A stretch of 64,000 nt of DNA, taken from the NCBI RefSeq assembly GCF_901875635.1, contig NZ_CABFMN010000150.1, positions 1 through 64,000 of the forward strand, read 5' to 3'. The translations under genes were made by a program, and so were the position numbers. The stretch's first letter is position 1; every line of letters starts with the position of its first letter. The stretch comes from Xylophilus ampelinus. GTDB taxonomy: Bacteria > Pseudomonadota > Gammaproteobacteria > Burkholderiales > Burkholderiaceae_C. The notes beneath the pieces were generated by a model. The model ran no database searches. It was not told the origin of the DNA and was given only the letters and a program-made list of their open reading frames with translations. Positions 6,872-16,609 of the stretch are shown here, one piece after another.

Positions 6872-7185
6872 GGATTTTTTTCCTTGGGTAATTGATCCGG
6901 ATCAGGGCGCGATTCTGCGAGCACGACGCGGCGGCGCCAAGCGAAGGCCCCGTGCTGCCGGTCTGCATGCGTTTGATCGTGATAGGCGTTCGTATTGCCT
7001 TCCTGCGCGCGCGGCCACGCGCACGGAGGCACCGTGGCTCGCCTGCATGACGGCACGATGACTGCCTCGCGCTCCCTCATAGCCGGCACGCCCATCATCA
7101 ATAGTCTATTTCTATTGAATGTGGTTGATTCATGCATATACTCATGGTTCGCCCATTTTTCTGACCAACCGACAGAGGAAATCAA
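6872..7185. other. Divergent bfr/ahpC intergenic region
   Basis: A 314-base spacer. The right third holds an OxyR-like site and promoter for ahpC. The left end holds the bfr ribosome site. I see no convincing Fur box for bfr and no gene in the middle (about 6930-7090), which has ordinary GC-rich composition. Confidence 0.6.
7101..7142 (+). promoter_or_regulatory. OxyR-like site and sigma-70 promoter of ahpC
   Basis: ATAG at 7101, then 7 bases, CTAT at 7112, 7 bases, GGTT at 7123, 7 bases and GCAT at 7134 follow the ATAG-N7-CTAT-N7-ATAG-N7-CTAT spacing of OxyR sites; the first half is perfect and the second weak. A promoter overlaps it: TTGAAT (7115-7120), a 16-base spacer and TATACT (7137-7142), 43 bases before the ahpC ATG. 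This suggests peroxide-induced ahpC expression. Confidence 0.65.
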
Positions 7186-7749
7186 ATGTCCGTGATCAAC
7201 ACCGAAATCAAACCCTTCAAGGCCACCGCATACAAGGACGGCAAGTTCGTCGACGTGTCCGATGCCGACGTGAAGGGCAAGTGGGCCGTCTTCTTCTTCT
7301 ACCCGGCCGACTTCACCTTCGTGTGCCCGACCGAGCTGGGCGACGTCGCCGACCACTACGCCGAATTCCAGAAGATGGGCGTGGAGATCTACTCCGTGTC
7401 GACCGACACCCACTTCACCCACAAGGCGTGGCACGACTCGTCCGAGACCATCGGCAAGATCAAGTACACGATGATCGGCGACCCCACGCTGGCCATCAGC
7501 CGCAACTTCGAAGTGCTGCGTGAAGACCAGGGCCTGGCCAACCGCGGCACTTTCATCGTCGACCCGCAGGGCGTGATCCAGGCGCTGGAAATCACCGCCG
7601 AAGGCATCGGCCGCGACGCCAAGGACCTGCTGCGCAAGGTCAAGGCCGCACAGTACGTCGCCGCCCATCCCGGCGAAGTCTGCCCCGCCAAGTGGGAAGA
7701 AGGCGCCGCCACGCTGAAGCCTTCCTTCGATCTGGTCGGCAAGATCTAA
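7186..7749 (+). CDS. ahpC: Alkyl hydroperoxide reductase subunit C (typical 2-Cys peroxiredoxin)
   Basis: Peroxiredoxin that reduces hydrogen peroxide, organic peroxides and peroxynitrite, recycled by AhpF. The 187 residues match AhpC length. The peroxidatic cysteine is C47 in FTFVCPTE and the resolving cysteine is C166 in GEVCPAKW near the C-terminus, making it a typical 2-Cys enzyme. A GAGGAAA ribosome site precedes the ATG. An OxyR-like site and promoter lie upstream. ahpF follows after 186 bases that contain a terminator-like hairpin, so AhpC is probably made in excess of AhpF. Confidence 0.97.
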   Translation: MSVINTEIKPFKATAYKDGKFVDVSDADVKGKWAVFFFYPADFTFVCPTELGDVADHYAEFQKMGVEIYSVSTDTHFTHKAWHDSSETIGKIKYTMIGDPTLAISRNFEVLREDQGLANRGTFIVDPQGVIQALEITAEGIGRDAKDLLRKVKAAQYVAAHPGEVCPAKWEEGAATLKPSFDLVGKI

Positions 7750-7870
7750 GCACCCCCAATGACCGGCCACCGGCTGGCTTTCGGGCCCGGTGCCCCCACC
7801 TTCAACGGAAGGTGGATGGCGCTCGCCTGAACGCACCAGCCCGGCGGCTTTCACCAGCCGCCCCGAGTCG

Positions 7871-7901
7871 AGCCCGGGGGCGCCACGCACCCGGGCTTTT
7901 C
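7871..7901 (+). terminator. Terminator/attenuator hairpin between ahpC and ahpF
   Basis: AGCCCGGG and CCCGGGCT form a perfect 8-bp stem followed by TTTTCGTTTTT. It sits inside the ahpC-ahpF spacer, so it should end most ahpC transcripts and lower ahpF expression. Confidence 0.75.
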
Positions 7902-7935
7902 GTTTTTCAGGACATCGAAAGAGAGAGAGATCACC

Positions 7936-9516
7936 ATGCTCGACGCCGCCACCAAGTCCCAACTCGCCAGTTACCTCGAACGCATCTCGCAGCCGATCGA
8001 GGTCGTCGCCTCGCTCGACGATTCGCAGGCATCGACGGAGACGCAGGCGCTGCTCAAGGACATCGCCGAGACGTCGACGCTGATCACCGTGATCGAGAGC
8101 CGCGACGACACGCAGCGCAAGCCGTCGTTCTCCATCAACCGCCCCGGCGAGAGCCACGGCCCGCGTTTCGCCGGCCTGCCGATGGGCCACGAATTCACCT
8201 CGCTGATCCTCGCGCTGCTGCAGGTCGGCGGCTATCCGCCCAAGGTGGAGCAGGCCATCCTCGAGCAGATCAAATCGCTCGACGGCGACTTCGAGTTCGA
8301 GGTCTACGTTTCGCTCACCTGCCACAACTGCCCGGACGTCGTGCAGGCGCTCAACCTCATGGCCGTGCAGAACCCGCGCATCAAGACCACCATGGTCGAG
8401 GGCGGCACCTTCCAGGACGAAGTGAAGGAACGCCAGATCATGGGCGTGCCCACCGTCTTCCTCAACGGCACGCAGTTCGGCTCGGGCCGCATGACGCTGG
8501 AAGAGATCCTCGCCAAGATCGACACCAGCGGTGTCGAGCGCGAGGCGAAGAAGATTTCCGCCAAGGCGCCTTTCGACGTGCTGATCGTCGGCGGTGGCCC
8601 GGCCGGTGCGGCTGCGGCCGTGTACGCCGCGCGCAAGGGCATCCGCACGGGCATCGCGTCCGAGCGCTTCGGCGGCCAGGTGCTCGACACCCTGGGCATC
8701 GAGAACTTCATCTCGGTCAAGGAAACCGAGGGACCGAAGTTCGCCCTGGCGCTGGAGGAGCACGTGCGCCACTACGACGTGGACATCATGAACCTGCAGC
8801 GTGCCAAGGCGCTGGTCCCCGGCGACGGCTTCATCGAACTGCAGACCGAGAGCGGTGCGACGCTCAAGGCGCGCACGATCATCCTGGCCACCGGCGCCCG
8901 CTGGCGCAACATCAACGTGCCGGGTGAAAAGGAATTCAAGAACAAGGGCGTGGCCTACTGCCCGCACTGCGACGGCCCGCTCTTCAAGGGCAAGCGCGTG
9001 GCGGTGATCGGCGGCGGCAATTCGGGCGTCGAAGCGGCCATCGACCTGGCGGGCATCGTCGGCCATGTGACGCTGATCGAGTTCGACACCAAGCTGCGTG
9101 CCGACGAGGTGCTGCAGCGCAAGCTGCGCAGCCTGGCCAACGTGACGGTGTTCACCAACGCGCAGACGACCGAGATCACCGGCACCGACAAGGTCAACGG
9201 CCTGACCTACAAGGACCGCAGCAGCGGCGAGGCGCATCGCGTCGAGCTCGAAGGCGTGTTCGTGCAGATCGGCCTGGTGCCCAACACCGACTGGCTCAAG
9301 GGCACGCTCGAGTTGAGCCGGCATGGCGAGATCGTTGTCGACGACCGCGGCCAGACCTCGGTGCCGGGCGTGTTCGCGGCCGGCGATGCGACGACGGTGC
9401 CCTTCAAGCAGATCATCATCGCGGCCGGTGATGGGGCGAAGGCGGCGCTGGGTGCGTTCGATCACCTGATCCGCACCACCGCCCCGGTGGAAGAGAAGGA
9501 GGCCGTCGCGGCTTGA
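7936..9516 (+). CDS. ahpF: Alkyl hydroperoxide reductase subunit F
   Basis: Flavoenzyme that transfers electrons from NADH through FAD and two disulfide centres to AhpC. The 526 residues match the family. The N-terminal thioredoxin-like pair carries C129-HN-C132 (TCHNCPD). An FAD-binding GGGPAGA lies at 219-225, the redox pair C342-PH-C345 (YCPHCDG) at the thioredoxin-reductase-like site, and an NAD-binding GGGNSGVE follows. A GAGAGAGA ribosome site precedes the ATG. It is separated from ahpC by a hairpin terminator and may depend on read-through. Confidence 0.97.
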   Translation: MLDAATKSQLASYLERISQPIEVVASLDDSQASTETQALLKDIAETSTLITVIESRDDTQRKPSFSINRPGESHGPRFAGLPMGHEFTSLILALLQVGGYPPKVEQAILEQIKSLDGDFEFEVYVSLTCHNCPDVVQALNLMAVQNPRIKTTMVEGGTFQDEVKERQIMGVPTVFLNGTQFGSGRMTLEEILAKIDTSGVEREAKKISAKAPFDVLIVGGGPAGAAAAVYAARKGIRTGIASERFGGQVLDTLGIENFISVKETEGPKFALALEEHVRHYDVDIMNLQRAKALVPGDGFIELQTESGATLKARTIILATGARWRNINVPGEKEFKNKGVAYCPHCDGPLFKGKRVAVIGGGNSGVEAAIDLAGIVGHVTLIEFDTKLRADEVLQRKLRSLANVTVFTNAQTTEITGTDKVNGLTYKDRSSGEAHRVELEGVFVQIGLVPNTDWLKGTLELSRHGEIVVDDRGQTSVPGVFAAGDATTVPFKQIIIAAGDGAKAALGAFDHLIRTTAPVEEKEAVAA

Positions 9517-9572
9517 GTGGAAGGTTCGGCGCTTCTGCGCGCCGAGCCCTCGGACCATCGTTCGCGCTCGCC

Positions 9573-9644
9573 CCACAACCGTTCACGCTGAGCCTTTCGA
9601 AGCGCCGCGCAGGGCTTCGACAGGCTCTGCCGGAACGGTTGTGG
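9573..9644. repeat. Large inverted repeat (TTCGACAGGCTC type)
   Basis: The outer arms CCACAACCGTTC and GAACGGTTGTGG and inner arms resembling GAGCCTTTCGAAG/CTTCGACAGGCTC form a 72-base hairpin. It lies between the convergent ahpF and FUSC genes, so it may act as a bidirectional terminator. The TTCGACAGGCTC core is a common intergenic repeat type in betaproteobacteria. Confidence 0.7.
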
Positions 9645-9645
9645 C

Positions 9646-10695
9646 CTATCGGGCTGTTTCGCAACCGCAAGCGCCCGACGTGCGATCGCCTGACGCAGCG
9701 TCGGGCGGCTTCGTCAGTGCGGCCAAGTCCTGCATCAATAGCCGCATCGACGGCTGCACCCACGCGGCGCCTTGCGCACTCGACGCGATCGCACGCCCAT
9801 GCGCGCGCCGTGCGGTCTCGTCGAAGGTCGGCCCGCCTTCGAGCTGCGCCGCCGCCGCTTCGAGCGCGGCCGCGACCGCCGCAGCCATCGCCGCACTGTC
9901 CTCGTGAGGTTCGTCGGGCCGGCGGAGGGCCGCGTTGCGCGCGAAGGCGCTGGCGTCGTGCAGGGTGCGCGCGGCGATGCGCGCCATGCGCACCGGGTCG
10001 CCCTGCATCGGATGGCGGCGCAGCCAGGCGGCGATGCGTGCCTCGCGTTGTACGCCGATGGCCAGCACGGCCAGGGCGCGCAGTTCCGTACGCAGCGTCT
10101 CCATGCCGCGCTCGCGTTCCTTCGCGTCGAGTGGCGGCGCCGCGAAGTCCCGGCGCACCTGGTCGGCGATCCGGCGCAGCGCCCGCGCGCAAGCCGAGTC
10201 GAAGCGCTGCGCGGTGGCCTGCCACAGGCTGGCGAAGGACAGCAGCAGACCGACGCCGACCCCGATGCCGATCTCGACAGCGCGCAGCGCCGCGACCTGC
10301 AGCGTCGAGTGCTGTGCCAGGCCGCCGCTGCCGAGCACGATCAGCGCCGTGATCGGTGCGCTGCGCAGCCAGGGCAGCAGCGCGCTGGCGGCCGCGAGCA
10401 GGCCGACCAGGACCAGGGTGGTGGCCGTGACGTCGAAGCCGTGCAGATGGCGCAGCGCCACGCCGGCCAGGCCGAGGAGCGTGCCGGCCAGCGTGCCGCG
10501 GATGCGGTCCCAGCCCGCACCCAGGGTGGCGCCCGCCGTGGGGCGCAGCACGATCAGCGCGCTCATCACCGCCCAGAAGCCCTCGGGCAGGTGCAGCAGG
10601 GCCGACGCGCCCCACGCCAGCCCGACGGCGGCGCCGAGCTGGGCGGCGTGCGTCCAGTCCGCGGCTTTTTGGGCGCTCTCGGCGCGGGCCCACAT
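9646..10695 (-). CDS. FUSC-family inner-membrane protein, probable efflux component
   Basis: A 349-residue membrane protein of the FUSC/aromatic-acid-exporter type. The N-terminal half holds about six hydrophobic helices (up to about residue 165, with GFWAVMSALIVLRPTAGATLG as the FUSC-type signature), followed by a long soluble helical domain. It is about half the length of AaeB or YccS, so it is a short FUSC form. It starts 12 bases after the MarR-type regulator gene and is surely co-transcribed with it, which suggests export of a small aromatic or lipophilic compound controlled by that regulator. The substrate is unknown. Confidence 0.8.
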   Translation of the reverse strand: MWARAESAQKAADWTHAAQLGAAVGLAWGASALLHLPEGFWAVMSALIVLRPTAGATLGAGWDRIRGTLAGTLLGLAGVALRHLHGFDVTATTLVLVGLLAAASALLPWLRSAPITALIVLGSGGLAQHSTLQVAALRAVEIGIGVGVGLLLSFASLWQATAQRFDSACARALRRIADQVRRDFAAPPLDAKERERGMETLRTELRALAVLAIGVQREARIAAWLRRHPMQGDPVRMARIAARTLHDASAFARNAALRRPDEPHEDSAAMAAAVAAALEAAAAQLEGGPTFDETARRAHGRAIASSAQGAAWVQPSMRLLMQDLAALTKPPDAASGDRTSGACGCETAR

Positions 10696-10707
10696 GGCGA
10701 GGCTGGG

Positions 10708-11172
10708 TCAGTCGGAGGTGGTCACCGGCGCCTCGGCCAGCGCCTGCGCCAGCCGGTCGAGCAGGCCGCACGCAGCGCGCAGGCGGGCACGCTCGGCGGA
10801 CGTGAGGCGGGTGGCGATGGCATCGGCCAGCGAGGCCTCGCGCCGGTGCGCTTCGTCCGTCAGCGCAAGGGCGCCGGTCGGCGTCAGGGCGAGCAGGGTG
10901 CGGCGCGCGTCGGCCGGGTCGGGTCCGCGGGTGACGAGTGCTGCGGCCTCCATGTCGGCGATCAGCCGCGTGAGGCTCTGCGGCTTGACGCGCTCGTGCC
11001 GCGCGACCTGCGAGGGCGGCAACGGCCCCAGGCGGTAGAGCAGGGCGAGCACGCCGAGCTGGGCGGTCGACGGGCCGTCGCCCGGGGCCTGGCTGCGCAG
11101 TTCGCGCTGCAGGCCGGAGAGGGCGGCACGCAGCTGGATGGCTGTGGGCAGGGTGTCGGCGGGATGCGTCAT
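10708..11172 (-). CDS. MarR-family transcriptional regulator
   Basis: A 154-residue winged-helix repressor of the MarR family. The recognition helix region is PPSQVARHERVKPQSLTRLI (about residues 53-72), followed by the wing PADARRTLLALTPTG with the conserved D-x-R. It precedes the FUSC exporter gene by 12 bases in the same direction, so it most likely controls that exporter and itself in response to a small effector. No obvious operator palindrome was identified upstream. Confidence 0.85.
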   Translation of the reverse strand: MTHPADTLPTAIQLRAALSGLQRELRSQAPGDGPSTAQLGVLALLYRLGPLPPSQVARHERVKPQSLTRLIADMEAAALVTRGPDPADARRTLLALTPTGALALTDEAHRREASLADAIATRLTSAERARLRAACGLLDRLAQALAEAPVTTSD

Positions 11173-11209
11173 GCCTGAATCATAAGACCAGGCTTAGTAA
11201 ATCTGAAAG

Positions 11210-11265
11210 AAAAATGAGCTTTCAGCCCCAATGGATGTGCGCGAGCCGCTATAAAAACTGTAGTA
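11210..11265 (-). repeat. Dispersed repeat, copy 3 (degenerate)
   Basis: A diverged copy with its tail on the left (AAAAATGAGC) and a degenerate head GCTATAAAAACTGTAGT on the right. It lies between the MarR gene start and the ppsR stop. Confidence 0.55.
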
Positions 11266-11298
11266 AACCAAACTGTCCAGCGGCGTTCGCAGGACGTC

Positions 11299-12120
11299 TC
11301 AGTAACTCAGCCGCTCGGGCCGCAGTTCCTGCAGGATCGTCGTGGCGATCTCTTCGATGCTCTTGGTCGTGGTCGACAACCAGCGGATGCCGGCGCGGCG
11401 CATCATGGCCTCGGCCTCGCTCACCTCGTGGCGGCAGTTCTCGATGCTGGCGTAGCGCGAGTTGGGCCGGCGCTCGTTGCGGATCTCGGCCAGCCGGTCG
11501 GGCGCGATGGTGAGGCCGAAGATCTTCTTGCGGTGCGGGACCAGCGCGGGCGGCAGCTGGCGGCGGTCGAAGTCCTCGGGGATGAGCGGGTAGTTGGCCG
11601 CCTTCAGCCCGTGCTGCATGGCCAGGTAGAGCGAGGTCGGCGTCTTGCCGCTGCGGCTCACGCCCACCAGGATGACGTCGGCGCCCTCCAGGTCGCGGTT
11701 GCTCTGGCCGTCGTCGTGCTGCAGGCTGAAGTCGATCGCGGCGATGCGGTCGTTGTATTCCTTGCTCTTGCTGACGTCGGAGAAGCGGCCGATGCGGTGG
11801 TTGGACTTCAGCGCCAGCTCGATTTCCAGCGGCCGCACGAAGGTGCCGAACATGTCCAGCAGCATGCCCTTGCAGCCGGTCTCGATCACCTCCAGCACCT
11901 CCATGTCGGCCAGGGTGGTGAAGACGATGGGGCGCAGGCCCTCGACCTCGCCGGTGTGGTTGATCTGCCGCACCGCCTGATGCGCCTTGTCGACCGTGTC
12001 GGTGAAGGGCAGGCGCACGTGCCGCGGCTTGATCTCGAACTGGTTGAGGACGGCGTTGCCGAAGGTCTCGGCCGTGATGCCGGTGCCGTCGGAGACATAG
12101 AAAACGGTGCGGGTGCGCAT
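11299..12120 (-). CDS. ppsR: PEP synthase regulatory protein (bifunctional kinase/pyrophosphorylase)
   Basis: Cytoplasmic DUF299-family enzyme that inactivates PEP synthase by ADP-dependent phosphorylation of an active-site threonine and reactivates it by phosphate-dependent dephosphorylation. The 273 residues match the family. The P-loop GVSRSGKT lies at 153-160, with the nearby LPEDF/IPEDF-type motif ([12 protein letters not shown]). It is divergent from ppsA, its target, across about 210 bases, the usual arrangement. Confidence 0.95.
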   Translation of the reverse strand: MRTRTVFYVSDGTGITAETFGNAVLNQFEIKPRHVRLPFTDTVDKAHQAVRQINHTGEVEGLRPIVFTTLADMEVLEVIETGCKGMLLDMFGTFVRPLEIELALKSNHRIGRFSDVSKSKEYNDRIAAIDFSLQHDDGQSNRDLEGADVILVGVSRSGKTPTSLYLAMQHGLKAANYPLIPEDFDRRQLPPALVPHRKKIFGLTIAPDRLAEIRNERRPNSRYASIENCRHEVSEAEAMMRRAGIRWLSTTTKSIEEIATTILQELRPERLSY

Positions 12121-12334
12121 GGTGCGGGGGTGCCTTCGCTGTAGTACCAGTCCTGCGGCGCCGGCCCGAGGCGACGCCTACAATCCGCGCCATTATCGGG
12201 ATCGCGCACCGCCGCCGATCCGACCCCACTCACACCTCCATGCAGCCCGGCCGCGCACCCAGAGCAAGAAGAACGACCGTGCCCCACGCCCGCCTGCATG
12301 CGACCGCGCCGATTTCAACTTCCGGAGCTTTCCC

Positions 12335-14740
12335 ATGTCTCAACTCTTCGAAGCGACCGCCCTGGTCGTACCGTTTGAAAACCTGAGGATGACCGACGTC
12401 GAGGCGGTCGGCGGCAAGAACGCCAGCCTCGGCGAAATGATCTCGCAACTTCCGACGAAGGGGCCCCAGGGCGTGCGGGTGCCCACCGGCTTCGCCACCA
12501 CCGCCCACGCCTTTCGCCAGTTCCTGGCGCACGAGGGCCTGACGGAGCGCATCAGCCAGCGCCTGGCGACGCTCGACATCGAAGACGTGCGCGCACTGGC
12601 CGCCGCCGGTGCCGAGATCCGCGGCTGGATCGAAGCCCAACCCTTCCCGGCCGACCTGGAAAAGGGTGTGCGCGATGCCTTCGCCACGCTCTCGGCGGGC
12701 AACGACCAAGCCAGCTTCGCGGTGCGCTCGTCGGCCACGGCGGAAGATCTGCCCGATGCTTCCTTCGCCGGCCAGCAGGAAACCTTCCTGAACGTCGTCG
12801 GCATCGAGGATGTGCTGCACAAGATGAAGGAGGTGTTCGCCTCCCTCTATAACGACCGCGCCATCAGCTACCGCGTGCACAAGGGTTTCGCCCACGACGT
12901 GGTCGCGCTGTCGGCCGGCGTGCAGCGCATGGTGCGCTCCGACCTGGGCGCCGCGGGCGTGATGTTCACCATCGACACCGAATCGGGCTTCGACCAGGTC
13001 GTTTTCATCACCTCCAGCTACGGCCTGGGCGAGACGGTGGTGCAGGGCGCGGTGAACCCGGACGAGTTCTACGTCCACAAGCCGATGCTCGAGGCGGGCA
13101 ACCGGGCGGTGATCCGCCGCAACCTCGGCTCCAAGCTGATCCAGATGGAGTTCGCCACGCCCGATGAGAAGAAAGCCACGGGCAAGCTGGTCAAGACCAC
13201 CGACGTCAAGGCCGAGCTGCGCAACCGCTACTCGCTGACCGACGACGAGGTCGAGCAGCTGGCGAAGTACGCGATGGTCATCGAGAAGCACTACGGCCGT
13301 CCCATGGACATCGAGTGGGGCAAGGACGGCACCGACGGCCAGCTCTACATCCTGCAGGCCCGTCCCGAGACGGTGAAGAGCCAGCAGGCCGGCAAGGCCG
13401 AGCAGCGCTTCAAGCTGCTGAGCAAGGGCGCCGTGCTGGCCGAAGGCCGCGCGATCGGCCAGAAGATCGGCACCGGCCCCGTGCGGCTGGTGAACGACAT
13501 CAGCCAGATGGACCTGGTGCAGCCCGGCGACATTCTCGTGACCGACATGACCGACCCGAACTGGGAGCCGGTGATGAAGCGTGCGTCCGCGATCGTGACC
13601 AACCGCGGCGGGCGCACCTGCCACGCGGCCATCATTGCGCGCGAGCTGGGCATCCCGGCCGTGGTTGGGTGCGGCGACGCCACCGAGCGCCTCAAGGACG
13701 GCACGCTCGTGACCGTGAGCTGCGCCGAGGGCGACACCGGCCACATCTACGACGGCCTGCTCGAGACGGAAGTGACCGAAGTGCAGCGCGGCGAGATGCC
13801 TCCGATCAAGACCAAGATCATGATGAACGTGGGCAACCCGCAGCTCGCCTTCGACTTCGCGCAGCTGCCGAACGAAGGCGTGGGCCTGGCGCGGCTGGAG
13901 TTCATCATCAACAACAACATCGGCGTGCACCCCAAGGCCATCCTCGACTACCCGCAGGTTGATGCCGACCTGAAGAAGGCGGTGGAGTCGGTGGCGCGCG
14001 GCCATGCCTCGCCCAAGGCCTTCTACGTCGACAAGGTCGCCGAAGGCGTGGCCACCATTGCCGCAGCCTTCTGGCCCAAGCCGGTGATCGTGCGGCTGTC
14101 GGACTTCAAGTCCAACGAGTACCGCAAGCTCATCGGCGGCAGCCGCTACGAGCCCGAGGAAGAAAACCCGATGCTGGGCTTCCGCGGTGCGGCGCGCTAC
14201 ATCAGCGCCGAGTTCGGCGAGGCCTTCGCGATGGAGTGCGAGGCGCTCAAGCGCGTGCGCAACGACATGGGCCTGACCAACGTGCAGATCATGGTGCCCT
14301 TCGTGCGCACCCTGAAGCAGGCCGAGCGCGTGACCCAATTGCTGGGCCAGCACGGTCTCAAGCGTGGCGAGAACACCCTCAAGCTGATCATGATGTGCGA
14401 GGTGCCGAGCAACGCCATCCTGGCCGACGAGTTCCTGCAGTTCTTCGACGGCTTCTCGATCGGGTCGAACGACCTCACGCAGCTCACGCTCGGTCTGGAC
14501 CGCGATTCGGGCCTGGAACTGCTGGCGGCCGACTTCGACGAGCGCGACCCGGCGGTGCAGGCGCTGCTTGCACGGGTCATCAAGGCCTGCAAGGCCCAGG
14601 GCAAGTACGTCGGCATCTGCGGCCAAGGCCCCAGCGACCACCCGGACTTCGCGCAGTGGCTGGCGGCCGAGGGCATCGAATCGATCTCGCTGAACCCCGA
14701 CAGCGTGATCGACACCTGGCAGCGGCTGGCTCAGGGTTGA
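12335..14740 (+). CDS. ppsA: Phosphoenolpyruvate synthase (pyruvate, water dikinase)
   Basis: Converts pyruvate, ATP and water to PEP, AMP and phosphate for gluconeogenesis. The 801 residues show the N-terminal ATP-grasp domain ([11 protein letters not shown]), the phosphohistidine swivel domain with H430 in [10 protein letters not shown], and the C-terminal PEP-utilising TIM barrel ([24 protein letters not shown]). The conserved threonine just before H430 is the target of PpsR. The frame is open upstream, but [17 protein letters not shown] begins the family alignment and CCGGAGCTTT precedes that ATG. A strong terminator follows at 14811. Confidence 0.96.
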   Translation: MSQLFEATALVVPFENLRMTDVEAVGGKNASLGEMISQLPTKGPQGVRVPTGFATTAHAFRQFLAHEGLTERISQRLATLDIEDVRALAAAGAEIRGWIEAQPFPADLEKGVRDAFATLSAGNDQASFAVRSSATAEDLPDASFAGQQETFLNVVGIEDVLHKMKEVFASLYNDRAISYRVHKGFAHDVVALSAGVQRMVRSDLGAAGVMFTIDTESGFDQVVFITSSYGLGETVVQGAVNPDEFYVHKPMLEAGNRAVIRRNLGSKLIQMEFATPDEKKATGKLVKTTDVKAELRNRYSLTDDEVEQLAKYAMVIEKHYGRPMDIEWGKDGTDGQLYILQARPETVKSQQAGKAEQRFKLLSKGAVLAEGRAIGQKIGTGPVRLVNDISQMDLVQPGDILVTDMTDPNWEPVMKRASAIVTNRGGRTCHAAIIARELGIPAVVGCGDATERLKDGTLVTVSCAEGDTGHIYDGLLETEVTEVQRGEMPPIKTKIMMNVGNPQLAFDFAQLPNEGVGLARLEFIINNNIGVHPKAILDYPQVDADLKKAVESVARGHASPKAFYVDKVAEGVATIAAAFWPKPVIVRLSDFKSNEYRKLIGGSRYEPEEENPMLGFRGAARYISAEFGEAFAMECEALKRVRNDMGLTNVQIMVPFVRTLKQAERVTQLLGQHGLKRGENTLKLIMMCEVPSNAILADEFLQFFDGFSIGSNDLTQLTLGLDRDSGLELLAADFDERDPAVQALLARVIKACKAQGKYVGICGQGPSDHPDFAQWLAAEGIESISLNPDSVIDTWQRLAQG

Positions 14741-14810
14741 AGCTGGAAGGCGGGGCGAGCGCACGCGCCGCTTTGCCTTCCGGCAACTGCTGTCGCAAGG
14801 CGACGACTGA

Positions 14811-14836
14811 AAGGCCGGGAAATCCCGGCCTTTTTT
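14811..14836 (+). terminator. Intrinsic terminator of ppsA
   Basis: AAGGCCGGGA and ATCCCGGCC form a GC-rich stem followed directly by TTTTTT, 70 bases after the ppsA stop. Confidence 0.9.
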
Positions 14837-14951
14837 CATGTCATGACCCCTGTCAGCTGGGTGTAATTGAAATAATTTGTGTATTTGGTGTCAAACTTCG
14901 CGTCATTGCAGAGTGGGGAGCCACTCATAAAGACCGCCGGAGGACGACACC

Positions 14952-15455
14952 ATGATTCTCGTGAAGACCGAGATGGGCCAGCAGGTCCTGAAGGACCGGT
15001 CGGTGCGGCTGACGCCGCGCCAGCGCTCTGCCTTCATCCTGTTCGACGGCAAACGGTCGGTGGCGGAGGTGCTCGCCGCCGGCATGGGCGTTGCACAGGA
15101 GGACGTGGACCAACTGGTGGACTTGGGCTTGCTCGGGCGCCTTGCGGGGCCTGTGTCCGAGTCGGTCGTGGGCGCCCCGACGGCCGAGCCGACGGCGCCG
15201 GCGACGGAGGTCTCCTCGACATCTTCCGCGCCTGCCGCCGCCACAGCAGACGGCCGCAGTGCCCAGCAGCGCTACCAGGACGCCTACCCCGTTGCCACGC
15301 GGCTCACGGCGAGCCTGGGGCTGCGCGGCTTTCGCCTCAACCTGGCCGTCGAGGCGGCCACCACGTACGAAGAACTCGCCGCCCTGGCGCCGAAGATCAA
15401 GTCGGCCGTGGGCCCGGAGAAGGCAGGAGCGCTGGAGCAGGCACTCGGGAACTGA
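14952..15455 (+). CDS. Hypothetical protein, winged-helix-like N-terminus, Ala/Pro/Thr linker
   Basis: I do not recognise this family. The 167 residues divide into three parts: an N-terminal block of about 65 residues (LTPRQRSAFILFDGKRSVAEVL, then VAQEDVDQLVDLGLLGRL) that reads like a small winged-helix or PilZ-partner-type fold; an Ala/Pro/Ser/Thr-rich linker (about 66-98); and a helical C-terminal block of about 65 residues with no cysteines. A CCGGAGGA ribosome site precedes the ATG. An AT-rich stretch at 14860-14900 probably holds its promoter. Its stop codon overlaps the -35 box of the ribosomal protein operon downstream. The soluble, two-domain layout suggests a regulatory or adaptor protein, but no function can be assigned. 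Confidence 0.75.
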   Translation: MILVKTEMGQQVLKDRSVRLTPRQRSAFILFDGKRSVAEVLAAGMGVAQEDVDQLVDLGLLGRLAGPVSESVVGAPTAEPTAPATEVSSTSSAPAAATADGRSAQQRYQDAYPVATRLTASLGLRGFRLNLAVEAATTYEELAALAPKIKSAVGPEKAGALEQALGN

Positions 15456-15481
15456 CAGCCCCTTGCGGGGCTGCTACAATC
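15453..15481 (+). promoter_or_regulatory. Sigma-70 promoter of the rpsF-priB-rpsR-rplI operon
   Basis: CTGACA (15453-15458), a 17-base spacer and TACAAT (15476-15481) form a near-consensus promoter. The spacer contains the inverted repeat AGCCCC-TTG-CGGGGCT, and the -35 box shares bases with the stop codon of the preceding gene. It would give a leader of about 100 bases before rpsF, in which ribosomal feedback control is possible. Confidence 0.75.
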
Positions 15482-15590
15482 GTGGGCTTTGCCTTGCCAC
15501 ACTGCCTGGACGCGGCAGGTGGCTTTCCAAGTCCGAGGTCGATCGATGCCTGCATCGGATGACCACGGGCTTCAACCCACAAGGAGTGCC

Positions 15591-15971
15591 ATGCGTCACT
15601 ACGAAATCATTCTGCTCATCCATCCGGACCAGAGCGAACAAGTTCCGGCCATGCTGGAACGCTACAAGGGCATGATCGCCGCCGGCAACGGCAAGGTGCA
15701 TCGTGTCGAAGACTGGGGCCGCCGCCAGCTGGCCTACCAGATCAACAAGCTGAACAAGGCGCACTACCTGTGCGTGAACATCGAAGCCGACCAGGCCGTA
15801 ATGTCCGAACTCGAACACGCCTTCAAGTTCAACGACGCCGTTCTGCGCCACCTGACGGTGGTCAAGAAGAAGGCCGACACCGGCCCGTCGTCGATGATGA
15901 AGACGGTCGAGCGCGAAGAGGCCCGCAAGGCCCAGCAGGCCGAGTACGCTGCCAACAACAGCAGCAACTGA
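15591..15971 (+). CDS. rpsF: 30S ribosomal protein S6
   Basis: Small-subunit protein that binds 16S rRNA together with S18. The 126 residues begin [18 protein letters not shown] and show the single ferredoxin-like fold with the conserved [14 protein letters not shown] segment; the tail is polar and rich in Ala, Asn and Ser. AAGGAG is 5 bases before the ATG at 15591; upstream in-frame starts are not family-like. It is the first gene of the rpsF-priB-rpsR-rplI operon. Confidence 0.97.
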   Translation: MRHYEIILLIHPDQSEQVPAMLERYKGMIAAGNGKVHRVEDWGRRQLAYQINKLNKAHYLCVNIEADQAVMSELEHAFKFNDAVLRHLTVVKKKADTGPSSMMKTVEREEARKAQQAEYAANNSSN

Positions 15972-15984
15972 TTCGCTCATTGAT

Positions 15985-16293
15985 GTGACGTCTGCCGCGG
16001 GTGCGGTCAACCAGCTGCTGCTGAGTGCCTGCATCGCCGAGCTTGCCGCCTTGCGTTTCACCCCGGCTGGCCTGCCCGCCATCGATCTGCGGCTCGAACA
16101 CGAGTCCACCCTCGATGAAGCAGGACAGTCCCGGCAGGTGAAGGCGGCACTGAAGGCCGTGGCCTTCGGTTCGGTGGCCGAGCGGCTGGCCCGGCAGGCG
16201 CTGGGCAGCGGATGGCGGTTCCAGGGTTTCCTGGCCAACCCCCGCAACGGCAAGCACCCGGTGCTTCACATCACGGATTTCCAGCAAGATTAA
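15985..16293 (+). CDS. priB: Primosomal replication protein N (PriB)
   Basis: Single-stranded-DNA-binding OB-fold protein that works with PriA and DnaT in restarting stalled replication forks. At 102 residues it matches PriB. The position between rpsF and rpsR is the classical location. It starts with GTG at 15985; the overlapping ATG at 15983 is followed at once by a stop. The spacing to rpsF is only 13 bases and to rpsR 21 bases. Confidence 0.9.
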   Translation: MTSAAGAVNQLLLSACIAELAALRFTPAGLPAIDLRLEHESTLDEAGQSRQVKAALKAVAFGSVAERLARQALGSGWRFQGFLANPRNGKHPVLHITDFQQD

Positions 16294-16314
16294 TTTTCGA
16301 TAGAGGGTCCCGAA

Positions 16315-16596
16315 ATGGCCACGTTCAAGAAATTCAACAAGGACAAGCGTCCGAAGCGCAACACCCAGTCGCTGCTGTTCAAGCGCAAGCGTTTCTGCCG
16401 CTTCACCGTCGCCGGCGTCGAAGAGATCGACTACAAGGACATCGACACGCTGCGCGACTTCATCAGCGAGAACGGCAAGATCATCCCCGCGCGCCTGACC
16501 GGCACGCGCGCGATCTACCAGCGCCAGCTCAACACCGCCATCAAGCGCGCGCGCTTCCTGGCCCTGGTCCCGTACAGCGACCAGCACCGCATCTAA
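16315..16596 (+). CDS. rpsR: 30S ribosomal protein S18
   Basis: Small basic 93-residue ribosomal protein that pairs with S6. The conserved core ([22 protein letters not shown], ending [18 protein letters not shown], then [17 protein letters not shown]) is present. It carries a basic N-terminal extension rich in Lys and Phe. It lies in the operon between priB and rplI. Confidence 0.97.
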   Translation: MATFKKFNKDKRPKRNTQSLLFKRKRFCRFTVAGVEEIDYKDIDTLRDFISENGKIIPARLTGTRAIYQRQLNTAIKRARFLALVPYSDQHRI

Positions 16597-16609
16597 GGAG
16601 CGATCCACC

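Noticed and set aside
6868..9576. Long minus-strand frame opposite ahpC and ahpF
   Set aside because: Shadow frame. ahpC and ahpF have all catalytic cysteines and proper ribosome sites.
12230..14839. Long antisense frame opposite ppsA
   Set aside because: ppsA is complete with its catalytic histidine, and the antisense frame looks like codon-bias noise.
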